Both the position numbers and the translations under genes were made by a program. Shown in pieces: positions 58,301-64,000 of a DNA stretch of 64,000 nucleotides. The notes beneath the pieces are model-generated. The model had not been told where the DNA came from, ran no database searches, and saw nothing but the letters and a program-made list of their open reading frames with translations. Origin of the DNA: Clitoria ternatea (taxonomy: Eukaryota > Streptophyta > Magnoliopsida > Fabales > Fabaceae); contig CM075674.1 of assembly GCA_037962975.1 (NCBI GenBank), positions 34,238,501-34,302,500 of the forward strand, in the 5' to 3' direction. Numbering within the stretch: position 1 is the first letter of the stretch; each line of letters starts with the position of its first letter.

Positions 58301-59670
58301 AGTGGTAGGGGATCATATGAGATCTTGCAGCATCAATGCTTAAAAAAACGAAAATCGGCTTTGTAGTAATTTTTTTTTATTTACTTTAGACTTGTGGTCA
58401 ACTAAGTTTTTTTTTTTTTAAATCTCTGGTCAACTGAGCTTTTGAAATTTAGTGTTTAGAGTTAACCAGAGTCTAGCAATGGTGATTTTTTTTTTCCAGC
58501 CAAACCAAAGATGGTCCATGATTAGTATGTGCCTTGATATATTTGCGCAAGGACTTTGCTTGTCTTTCCTGAGCGTAAGACCTTTTTGTACCCACGACTA
58601 GGTACATTTTACATATGTCAATTTGGTTTGAAATCTATAGGCTAATCCAGTTTTTTTGGATTTCCAGTGAGCTAAGACATAAAAAGTTGTCAAAATAAAG
58701 ATGGGTATATTTTGAATGTGGTTTACTTAATTCATCAAAAACTCAGATCAATCTGACTCAATCCATTTGATTGGCTTAAAGTTATAGTGCTCAAAGTTAT
58801 AGTATAATTTTTTTAGAAAAAAACTAATTTCATAGAAAAAGAATAAAAAGACAAATAAATAGGTTAACTCATGAGTCAATTAGATGAGTGAATTTGAGAG
58901 TCAAACCATGAAGATTATAACATAAAAAAAGTCATAATTTTTAAAAAATCTATTTTTATCTTTTTTTTTTAAATTGACAAGTCAACCCACAAGTGAACCA
59001 ATGACTTAATAGATTAAGTCAAATTTAAAATTTAGGTTTACTTTAAAAGTGAACCGACTTGAATTGACCAAAAAAAAACTATAACTCATGATGAGTCAAT
59101 CCATGTAGATCAAATTGACCTATTTTGACAATTTCCTTCTTCACAAATGCACCACCTACATAATAATACTAGTTTAATTTCTGTATCAACTTTAGAGTAA
59201 GATTAATTGGAGTTTAATTTCTTTGGGCACGCTAATCCTGTTTAGAATTGAGAAACAATCTCTAGCATGAACTATTGTGCTGGGATGTCATCAACTTGTG
59301 ATTTCATAAACTTAAATTACTACCATTTTTAAGTACCAAAATAATAATATAATAACAACAATAACAATTTCAATTTGGGCCATTGAAACTGAGTCAATAT
59401 ATTGTTGGTATTCTCTATGAATTATGAATTATGAACAATAACTCCTTATGACCCACTCCTCAGGTACCAAAAAATAAATAATTCTAGAATTATTCATACA
59501 AACAAATCCTTTGTGACTAAATTATGAGTTTACACCAAATATGTAGGTGGGACAAAAAACCGATTTCGAACAGAGAGACATTGGTTGGCCGAATCGCAGA
59601 AATGACTCGCAGGGGATCAATGTTGGCAACACATGTGTTGATGAGGTTTGGAAAAGACCCAACTGTGTAA
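28349..59670 (+). CDS. NTF2/SnoaL-like (DUF2358-type) protein, six exons, one 29.7-kb intron
   Basis: Exons: 28349-28472, 28550-28598, 28676-28799, 29579-29647, 29733-29842 and 59547-59670. The phases fit at every junction and total exactly 600 nt (199 aa plus TAA). Exon 5 ends at a split Trp codon (HED-TG|GTACGT), and the distant exon begins G-TGG-GAC after TAG. This gives HEDWWDKKP, a continuous sequence typical of this family, then MTRRGSMLATHVLMRFGKDPTV and stop. Residues 1-35 (MRGAGSPTLRAIAARM...) are Arg/Ala/Ser-rich without acidic residues, a probable mitochondrial or plastid presequence. The middle (FEIYASHASFEDPL; VKQIKSAFYTL; DNKQYYKFLGK; VRHEDWW) has the cone-fold pattern of NTF2/SnoaL-like proteins. 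Biochemical role is unknown; I do not assign one. No frame damage is seen. Confidence 0.85.
30248..30677 (+). repeat. 5' LTR of copia element 1
   Basis: 430 bp, TGTTAGAAATTAAG...ATTGCCAACA. TATA-like 'agtataaatagaa' at about 30418-30430. The following 'ctggtatcagacc' is the Met-tRNA primer-binding type with two changes. No counterpart remains at the mirror copy. Confidence 0.75.
30705..31650 (+). pseudogene. Copia 1 gag, decayed
   Basis: Starts ATGGCAGCAAGTTCC (MAASSNTGASQVQ). It continues in broken frames through LSVLEKIFHAKTTKEAWEILLKTYEG (UBN2-type Gag, given by its part AKTTKEAWEIL) and the zinc knuckle CHNCNKFGHYSRECRAK near 31565-31615. That knuckle keeps the CX2CX4HX4C spacing in a +1 frame. 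Several stops precede it. Confidence 0.75.
31669..31990 (+). pseudogene. Copia 1 protease, decayed
   Basis: QWLLDTRCSNHLSGKK matches the 'WLLDTGCSxHMTG' protease site with the active-site Gly replaced by Arg. VKLGDNSNLEVLGK and, in another frame, DVFYAPGICQNLLNVG follow. The Gly-to-Arg change in the DTG triad predicts an inactive protease; the mirror copy at 55400 has the same change. Confidence 0.75.
32110..32960 (+). pseudogene. Copia 1 integrase, decayed
   Basis: WLGHFNFESIKFL (GAG-pre-integrase), GGNKYFITFIDDFSRKTWVYFLKNKS-type core (part YFITFIDDFSRKTWVY), LRTNMGIKY, RKHGVKHQMT, then MLHCKKIPKSFWAEVVACAVYLLNRCP and PNLSHLKVFGCV. The order is normal for copia integrase. Frames are split near 32600, and 'RTN(R/M)G' replaces the SDxG motif. 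Confidence 0.8.
33609..33793. repeat. 63-bp tandem repeat, 3 copies (outer LTR A)
   Basis: Units of 'agtaggacttagcataa..ccatgaatccctacac' with 'ctcaagtaccgaagtacac'. The inner LTR of the same element has only two units, so the two LTRs of element A differ in copy number. Confidence 0.85.
35120..36350 (+). repeat. CACTCGG-motif array in Ty3 LTR A
   Basis: Roughly 60 copies of CACTCGGA and one- or two-base variants. Around 35925-36040 the spacing becomes regular, with alternating 'gtttcactcggaaac' and 'gttttactcggagac' units about 18 bp apart. Because an 18-bp period is a multiple of three, long open frames arise by chance. Function unknown. Confidence 0.8.
36588..38390 (-). pseudogene. Ty3 A RNase H, integrase and chromodomain-like tail
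   Basis: A 600-codon open frame. RNase H: FEVFSDHKSLKYLFDQKE and YHLGKANVVADALSRK (ADALSR signature). Integrase zinc finger: HPGSTKMYQDLKKSFWWP...CLVCQKAK. Integrase core: DITMDFVSGLP, VSDRDPRFTSRFW, HPQTDGQSERTIQ, giving the D, D, E triad. The tail (HNVFHVSQLRKYI; LVKVAWKQENDVTLTWERE; YPELFH*) is chromodomain-like. The frame is intact, but the upstream RT is broken, so no polyprotein can be made. Confidence 0.9.
38400..39530 (-). pseudogene. Ty3 A reverse transcriptase
   Basis: Open for 197 codons: APYRMSPIELAELKKQIEEL, VLLVKKKDGSMRLCVDYRQL, KIDLRSGYHQIRV, YLVMPFGVTNAPAVF. It stops at YLD* (38937), just before the FIDDILIYF box, the YxDD equivalent, which remains readable after the stop. 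More stops follow at about 38865, 38753, 38630 and 38560. These positions are shared with element B. Confidence 0.85.
39540..40396 (-). pseudogene. Ty3 A zinc knuckles and aspartic protease
   Basis: Carries two zinc knuckles: CLKCGDNHHIRDC (CX2CX4HX3C spacing) and CFRCNQKGHISPNC (standard CX2CX4HX4C). The protease site is VLFDSGATHSFIS with the DSG triad intact, then VILGMNWL. The frame is open for 327 codons to 39413, then shifts relative to the RT frame that begins at 39530. This is the least damaged part of element A and is better kept than in element B. Confidence 0.85.
40350..41000 (-). pseudogene. Ty3 A gag
   Basis: Frame of 216 codons beginning MARNNNDVMASAFNRLAEVL. It contains the retrotrans_gag core (NPEVAYLWIKKMERIF; EAKNWWIHAK; FLEKYFPASVKSRKELEFM; LKQGSMSVGEYAAKFEEL). 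It leaves frame near residue 190 (QEIRSFPILIN), where a frameshift separates it from the zinc-knuckle/protease frame that overlaps its end at 40396. A normal Tekay element has one gag-pol frame of about 1,400-1,500 codons. Confidence 0.85.
41231..42356 (-). repeat. Truncated 5' LTR of Ty3 element A (inner)
   Basis: Matches bases 33082-34272 of the outer LTR, starting TGTGACGCCC beside the PBS and breaking off after 'cattagtaaagc' at 42356. It contains two 63-bp repeat units (about 41761-41876) rather than three. The missing two thirds of the LTR is replaced by the palindrome centre. Confidence 0.85.
42357..42410. other. Patchwork centre of the 25-kb palindrome
   Basis: 54 nt between the arms. 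It begins with 'gttatggtcgcttta', an inverted copy of LTR sequence found at 34266-34279 on the other strand, so it can snap back on 'taaagc' just before it. It then holds AT-rich filler including TTTAGGGTTTAGG (42395-42407), nearly two plant telomere units. Just right of it 'cttaaaaaggaattg cttaaaaaggattt' is a 15-bp direct duplication. Short templated inserts of this kind are usual at end-joining or template-switch junctions. Confidence 0.75.
42411..43586 (+). repeat. Truncated 5' LTR of Ty3 element B (inner)
   Basis: Inverted counterpart of 41231-42356, running about 42 bases further into the LTR, and ending GGGCGTCACA next to the PBS TGGTGGTATCAGAGC at 43588-43602. Two 63-bp repeat units lie at about 42940-43060. 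Confidence 0.85.
43817..44401 (+). pseudogene. Ty3 B gag
   Basis: 194 codons from MARNNNDVMAAAFNRLAEVL. It differs from copy A by a handful of substitutions (R/K, P/A, D/G, Y/C, P/H, VD/AG), then ends at IRASLS* through a frame change in the same place where A leaves frame. The zinc-knuckle segment after it is broken: the second knuckle reads SPNYP (Cys lost) followed by an amber stop at 44687, where A keeps SPNCPQ. Confidence 0.85.
44800..45396 (+). pseudogene. Ty3 B protease
   Basis: VLFDSGATHSFISEECVKRL keeps the DSG triad. The frame breaks after LRTTKVC near 45065 by a small deletion relative to A (CNDCSVLVEGR becomes CMFCACRR), then resumes as SVLVEGRNFLVNLV and VILGMNWL. Confidence 0.8.
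45279..46350 (+). pseudogene. Ty3 B reverse transcriptase
   Basis: Open 197 codons, then stop at YLD* (45872), the same codon as in A. Further stops at HL* (45944), SE* (46052), F* near 46178 and 46254, and K* near 46268 coincide with those in A. FIDDILIYF is readable after the first stop. Confidence 0.85.
46355..48219 (+). pseudogene. Ty3 B RNase H, integrase and chromodomain-like tail
   Basis: First frame to 47242 (FEVFSDHKSLKYLF, VVADALSRK, CLVCQKAK, DITMDFVSGF), then a one-base deletion near 47217 (A reads SGNDTIWVIVDRLT, B reads SGMIQSGLL*). The second frame, 47248-48219, holds VSDRDPRFTSRFW and HPQTDGQSECTIQ, with Arg changed to Cys after the catalytic Glu. It ends YPELFH* as in A. Confidence 0.85.
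48273..51085 (+). repeat. 3' LTR of Ty3 element B (outer), right end deleted
   Basis: Starts TGTAACATCCC at 48273 and carries the CACTCGG array in inverse orientation (about 48450-49240, seen as 'ccgagtg'). It has three 63-bp repeats (about 50515-50700), as in the outer LTR of A. It ends at 'gcatgataata' (51085), lacking about 145 terminal bases, where copia 2 follows. Confidence 0.85.
51081..51689 (-). pseudogene. Copia element 2 integrase part (minus), left piece
   Basis: Inverted copy of copia 1 bases about 32115-32706. Minus-strand translation gives MKTLKTNRGIEYTVCDDFLR, GVKHQMTAIYTPQQNRAAERK and ILHCKKLPKSF. It keeps more of the integrase text (the YTPQQNRAAERKN run) than copia 1, which has lost bases there. 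The Ty3 junction at 51081-51085 is a microhomology join; on the right it is split at 51689 by the chimeric LTR element. Confidence 0.8.
52040..52420 (+). repeat. CACTCGG-motif array in the Tekay-like LTR
   Basis: About 20 copies of CACTCGGAA or CACTCAGAA. They occur in a recurrent phrase 'ctctcggtcatgcctcactcggaaacat', given here by its parts ctctcggtcatgcctc and cactcggaaac. The same phrase occurs in the Ty3 A LTR near 36180-36255. Confidence 0.8.
52765..52920 (+). repeat. 23-bp tandem repeat, about 6.5 copies
   Basis: Unit 'aaatcacactcggcaaatat' plus 'agc', alternating with a 'cactcgatgaatatagc' variant. It again contains CACTCGG/CACTCGA but in a tight tandem array, unlike the dispersed arrays nearby. 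Confidence 0.85.
54210..54469 (-). repeat. Truncated Cassandra 3' LTR head
   Basis: 260 bp matching the start of the 5' LTR at an offset of 476 bp ('acgcttaactttggagttc' at 54209 and 54685). It ends inside the 5S-like segment at AAGTTAAGCG|TTATC, losing the C-box, where Tekay-like LTR sequence begins. Confidence 0.75.
54540..55036 (-). repeat. Cassandra 5' LTR with duplicated head
   Basis: 497 bp. Its first 91 bp (55036-54946) are repeated directly (54945 onward): both begin TGTGACATCCC and share 'aaggagyggctcctggcagg'-type text. Without the duplicate the LTR is about 405 bp. It ends GGGGCGTTATA beside the PBS. Confidence 0.75.
54630..54712 (-). ncRNA. 5S rRNA-derived pol III promoter segment in the Cassandra LTR
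   Basis: The minus strand reads AGAACTCCAAAGTTAAGCGT then GCTTAACTTGGAGTAATTCT then GGGATGGGTGACCTCCTGGG. This follows plant 5S rRNA from about base 35 to 100, including an intact C-box (54645-54664) and an A-box-like AAGTTAAGCGTGCTT. The middle differs from genuine 5S, so this is not a ribosomal gene. In Cassandra elements such 5S domains are known to supply RNA polymerase III transcription. Confidence 0.75.
55037..56340 (-). pseudogene. Copia element 2, gag to GAG-pre-integrase (minus), right piece
   Basis: Inverted copy of copia 1 bases 30819-32115. Minus-strand gag reads LSVLEKIFYAKTAKEAWEIL, LMEQSKEESIRDYFSQMDKL, IMEKVLHTLSTCFDYIVAAI and TMALNDLQVSLELCEMQM in one 177-codon frame (56203-55670). 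That is a longer open gag than in copia 1. The zinc knuckle lies near 55530-55590, and the protease LLDTRCSNHLSG shares copia 1's DTG-to-DTR change. Homology stops abruptly at 56340 in gag; no LTR follows. Confidence 0.8.
56341..59546 (+). other. Right-hand remainder of intron 5
   Basis: AT-rich, no supported coding sequence. A short (AGAATT)n repeat lies at about 58034-58058. Bases 58840-59110 hold several variants of 'gagtcaattaga', 'gtcaacccac' and 'gtgaaccgac', possibly a decayed repeat. The stretch up to 59546 shows only a weak branch/pyrimidine region before the splice acceptor. Confidence 0.5.
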
Positions 59671-62600
59671 AGAACTCATACTGACATTCACTGAAAATAC
59701 TTGAGATTGATGCTCTTACTTCACCATGTTGTCAAGCATATATTCCTAATTGTGTCTTTGATGATGAATATTAGATTGCTGAACTTTCTATGGAACCACA
59801 TGATACCTCTCATGTCTGATAAATATTTTTTTATTATACTATTTCCATCTTTTAATATAACAATGGTTTTAAAGATTTCTTTAAACAACACAACAACATT
59901 AATTAATTTTTAAAAAAAATATATTTATTAGTTATTAATAAAATAAATATTAATTAAATAAAAATAATAATAACATTGGTGAATCTTAATATAAGTAAAA
60001 GGGTATTTTAAAAAGTTAATAAAATTTATAAATAAATTAAATAATTTTAATTATATTAATTAATTTTTATAAAAAAAAAAAACTAAAATGATTAAGAGAT
60101 GAAGATAGCATCTTTATCTATATTTAAGTCTCACACTACCACAACAAGTACAATATAAAAATTAGTGATGATGGTTTTTCCTTTTTAAATTGTTTGGCAA
60201 AACAAGAAATACGTTTTTCTTTGTTTATATATGTGTGTTCACACACACAAACTTCTATACATACAACTTCAGATAATCCAAATCTCTCACCACTAGTGTG
60301 ATCTTAGCTGTGATTTGTGAAGGTTTAAGTAGGACATGAATTGGGAAAAAACGCTAATTTATCATCAATTGAATGCTGAAGTCTGAAAAGTCACTTTCAA
60401 TTTACTTTCATGTTTATGCAGGAGTTAGTATAAAATTTTATGGACTAGGTTATAAATAACTTGTACCACACCATAAACGTACTTAAAATTTATTTTTTAA
60501 CCCATGAATTGTGAATTTACTTTTTCTAAATTTTTGGTCTCAACTTTTCTCCTGTTCAAGCGAGCATAGTCCACGATGTCAACTGCAGGACAAACTTTAC
60601 AACTATGCTTGTGATGAGATGAGAAGATGGAAAGTTAAGGAGGTCTTTAGTTTGTATTTCTATTTTTTTTATGTTTTTAGTTTTAATTACAAAATTATTA
60701 TATACTGAAAACAATTTTTTTGTGTAATACGTTTTTACTTTTTTGTTGTATAAATCTTTGGAAATGAGAATTAAAATAACAGTTTTATTATTAAAACTAA
60801 AAATAAGAAATGAAAATTAAAAACAAGCATCCTTGATTTAAAATTTGAGAGAAATAGTTACTATTTTTAAATTATATAACTTATTCCGTCTAAGTAAATT
60901 CTAATACTTATTATGGTGTCCTTTTTGCACTAGCTTACTGGCAATTGGGTCTGTCATTGTTTTAAATAAAACAGTTGTTAACTTTTATTATTGTGTTAAC
61001 TAAAGTTTTTCATGCATATTCTAGGTCCAACCTTGGATAGTTCCTTGACTTAAGCAACTTTAGATAGATGTAATAAGAAACAGGAGTTCTGTTATACATT
61101 ATATTATAGTTTGAAATTTATATAACCTTTTATCAAATTTGATATGAGTTTGATATTGATATCAGTATCAAATAGTCCATACCAGTAAACAATGCTTTTA
61201 TAAGTTGCATATTTTTCTTGAACCTTTTTATATATACATGCCTAAATCGTGTAAGTAAATAATGCTGCTTGATATATCCAGCATGATGATAAAAACTAAT
61301 CTCAAGAAAGATAAAGGAAAATGGAGTTTTTTTTTGTTGGGTCAAAGGAAAATGGCATTCTTGACACCGTTTTCCAAAGCTGCTACTTTGTTCTTGTATA
61401 TCCTTACCCAGAAGCCCAAAATACAGAAGGACCCAAAAACAATCTTTGTGTGCAGTGTATGAAATCATGGTTAACTTTTTTCACTCATTCTCGTTAATTT
61501 CCATGGCAATAACCTTTCCTTTTTGACTGGTCATACGTAATGTCTTAACCTTTAGAACAGATTGCTTTTTGGTTGTGAGTCACGTTTTTTCTGGGTCCAA
61601 AATCAGTTTTCAATTTATTAATCAAATAAAATTTAATTTTAAATAATATATAAAATCAATACTACATTAATTATTAAATGATATTATTTCTACAATTTAC
61701 TGGATACAATATTTTATTATATGTTTATTGAATTTGGTATTGATGTTCGTTATATCCACTTGATAATCATGTTCATTCATTTTAAAATTAGAATACAGTG
61801 TCTCTCGATTGAAAAAATAGTTTTTAATTGTCTCAAATTAATAAACTATTATTTCTCTATTTTTATTAAATCGTTGATTTAAGATTGATAAAAACTGTTT
61901 GAGAATTGATGAACATAAATATGTTTTAATTGGAAAAATAAATAAATGTGATTACCAATTCAATATAATAAACATTAATAACTAATATATCCATGTTTGT
62001 GAGCAGCAAGTTGAGGGATCCAAGGTGTGAATGTGGGTGAGAGAGATGTGTCGAGAATTATACACTGATTATTGGGGGTTGTAGATCCGAGAAATCCCTT
62101 ACTTTCATGCAATAGAAAGAAGGGAGAAACTGAAAAGAGGGTGGTCTTCTACACATAAAGGCCAAAGCTTTATTGTTTTCTTCTCTCTCCTAAACACTGC
62201 AAAAGCTCAAGGGTGTGGAAACTTTGTCTCCATACATACCACTGCCTCAAAAGTTTGGGGTGTTATGGGTGACAAAGAACTGCAATATTATTCAAAGCAA
62301 ACAACAAAAGTTGCACTGCCTTTCAAAAGTATCAACATTTTGAATGCTTTATACCATTAATGACCCCTAAAAAGAATACATTTAGTGGGGTCATGCTTTT
62401 CAAATTCTCTTTTCTTCCTTAGTAATGATTTTTGGATCATACTTGTAAGATTTTAAAGTGCCTATATCTTGGTTTTTAAAGAACCTTTTGGCCGTTGGGT
62501 TGCGTTCATAACTTGCAAATTTCTAGAGATAAAAATCAATCAAGAAAATACAATATTTGTATAGCCAACTAAATTGACATGGATAAAAGTCATCTCTCTC

Positions 62601-64000
62601 ACAACTTAAAATTATGTATAATTAAACATCATTTTTTTAAGGGATCGGTGAACTAATAATATTATCCTGCTAATATGGATACTAAATTAGTCAAATTACT
62701 CATCTTCAAGCTTATAATCAAAGAAATTAATCATTTTCATCAATTAAGAGGTGTTTAGATGCTTTCAAATTTATTTTGGTTTATATATTTTATCGTAATT
62801 ATAGAAACCAAAAGAAATTCTATTGTAATTATCAAAATATTACATGTTTATTCAATTTTATTTTATACAAATGTATGCTGTGGACATTATTTTTGAATTT
62901 TTTTTACTGTGATATGTATTATTATATATTTTTTTAGGATTAACCACGGCATTTTTTAAAAGTAGCTCTATTTAAGGTTTAGTTACAATTAAGACTTTTT
63001 ATTTTTTTTAAATGTGTTTAGAAGATATCAAATACAGACCTCTTTAAATGCTATGGTCTACATGGGTAACTGAATTACAATTCAATGATATTATAAGATT
63101 GTAAAATTTGAAGGAATAAATATATGTTAAAATATTAACCAATTATATAAATGTTCGAAATTCCAAAAGACTAGGTAATATTAACCAATTATCACATTAT
63201 ATACGTGACTTTGTAATTAATTGAGATTGATAATTTAAAACTAGGTAATATTATTTTTCCAACGGCAGCATATAATGGAGTGTTTCAATTCATAAAATTA
63301 ACATTTGTTACACATTTTCCATTTTCACTTGGTTGATCCCATAAAGATTTAGTGTAGAAAAGTCCCTTTTTTATTTGTCGGGTTAATTAATTGTATAAAA
63401 TTGGTGGGGATTAATTCAGTCCTCTGTCCCTCTTCTGCAAAGCAACCTTTGTGATATATTAATGACCAATTAATAGAAGAAAATTTGGTGGGAGAAAGAA
63501 ATCACATAAAGATAAAGTGTAGAGTTTTGTTTCATAAAGATTAATTAATTATGAATGTGGCTGTGGAGTGTGAAAATGGATTTTGCATGTTTCATCATAA
63601 TAAGATTTGCATTTGAACTATCCCACATTGTGGCTCTAATGGGTACAGTGCTCGAGGAACATTGCTGCACTTTTATATATTAGTAAGATAGTGGATGACA
63701 TAACTATCTTGCATATGCATCATGACCCATTCATCTTTATGTAACTCAATAAATAATAATGTATCTGTAAAATTGCTTAATTATATAAAGGGATAGCAGT
63801 AGACATTTGGGAATTTTTCATCTCCTTAGCATTTTCTTTATATTCTTAAATATAAATATAATATTCTTTTAACGATTTTTTTCTTTTAATATAAGATTTT
63901 CATTTAAATTTTTATGTTATTAATTATTTTTAAACTAAAATACTCCTATTAAATGAGTAATTTTAATTGGAGTTTAAAAAGATAATAAATAAATCACATT
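59671..64000. other. Downstream AT-rich region, no gene recognised
   Basis: The first few hundred bases are probably the 3' UTR of the NTF2-like gene (candidate AATAAA-type signals near 59938). A (AC)n-type 'tgtgtgttcacacacacaaac' hairpin lies near 60232-60252. Short open frames (e.g. 60511-60708) have no recognisable domains. Bases 62000-62350 and 63400-63700 are less AT-biased and could be upstream sequence of a gene beyond the window, but nothing can be demonstrated. Confidence 0.5.

Larger units (their letters stand above)
29843..59546 (+). other. 29,704-nt intron 5 filled by a nested inverted TE duplication
   Basis: Donor TG|GTACGT and acceptor ATATGTAG|GTGG are canonical, though the acceptor has a poor pyrimidine tract (tttacaccaaatatgtag). 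Retention or early polyadenylation would add 24 residues after ...HEDW and stop at 29921, losing the conserved C-terminus. Bases 29843-30247 and 56341-59546 look like original intron DNA; everything between is transposon. Plant introns this long are rare. Confidence 0.85.

Noticed and set aside
60511..60708. 65-codon frame with a Cys pattern downstream of the NTF2-like gene
   Set aside because: No splice context, no recognisable domain, flanked by AT-rich DNA.

Overview
This is nuclear DNA from a flowering plant, most likely a eudicot. A legume is my guess from overall sequence flavour, not something proved here. The signs are genes with many GT-AG introns, AT-rich spacers, and nested Ty1-copia, Ty3, Cassandra, LINE and hAT-like transposons. 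Two host genes are recognisable, both on the + strand.

1-9175: nested decayed repeats. The right end of a Tat/Ogre-like LTR (to 2124) lies inside the gag of a minus-strand copia element whose LTR is at 3747-3917. A minus-strand LINE (RNase H-like part near 3950-4450, zf-RVT-like part near 7300-8030) is split by a diverged LTR-like block. The EXO70A1 upstream region follows.

9176-22030: a complete 12-exon gene for the exocyst subunit EXO70A1 (654 aa by my splicing). Its introns hold a 1,565-bp solo LTR with a GTATA target-site duplication (TSD), copia remnants, and an 898-bp hAT-like element with an 8-bp TSD. A near-complete but decayed minus-strand copia element (22394-26689) lies just downstream.

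28349-59670: a second host gene, six exons, 199 aa, with an NTF2/SnoaL-like fold and a probable organelle presequence. Exons 1-5 end at 29842 and the last exon is at 59547-59670. The 29,704-nt fifth intron has intact GT and AG ends.

That intron contains an imperfect palindrome of about 25.5 kb. The left arm is copia(+) with a Tekay-type Ty3 element(-) inserted (30819-42356). A 54-nt patchwork centre follows (42357-42410). The right arm is the mirror image, Ty3(+) then copia(-) (42411-56340). Both Ty3 copies share the same premature stops, and their LTRs share the same 63-bp repeat counts (outer 3, inner 2). One already dead nested insertion was therefore copied in inverted orientation. The right arm later took a microhomology deletion and a 3,347-bp insertion with a perfect TCAAT TSD. 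That insertion looks like a chimera of a 5S-rRNA-bearing Cassandra TRIM and a Tekay-like LTR.

59671-64000: AT-rich downstream DNA with no gene that I can support.

Transcription of the second gene must cross the whole palindrome, so its pre-mRNA could fold into a very long hairpin. This makes it a candidate siRNA source and a candidate for intronic-heterochromatin control of splicing and polyadenylation.
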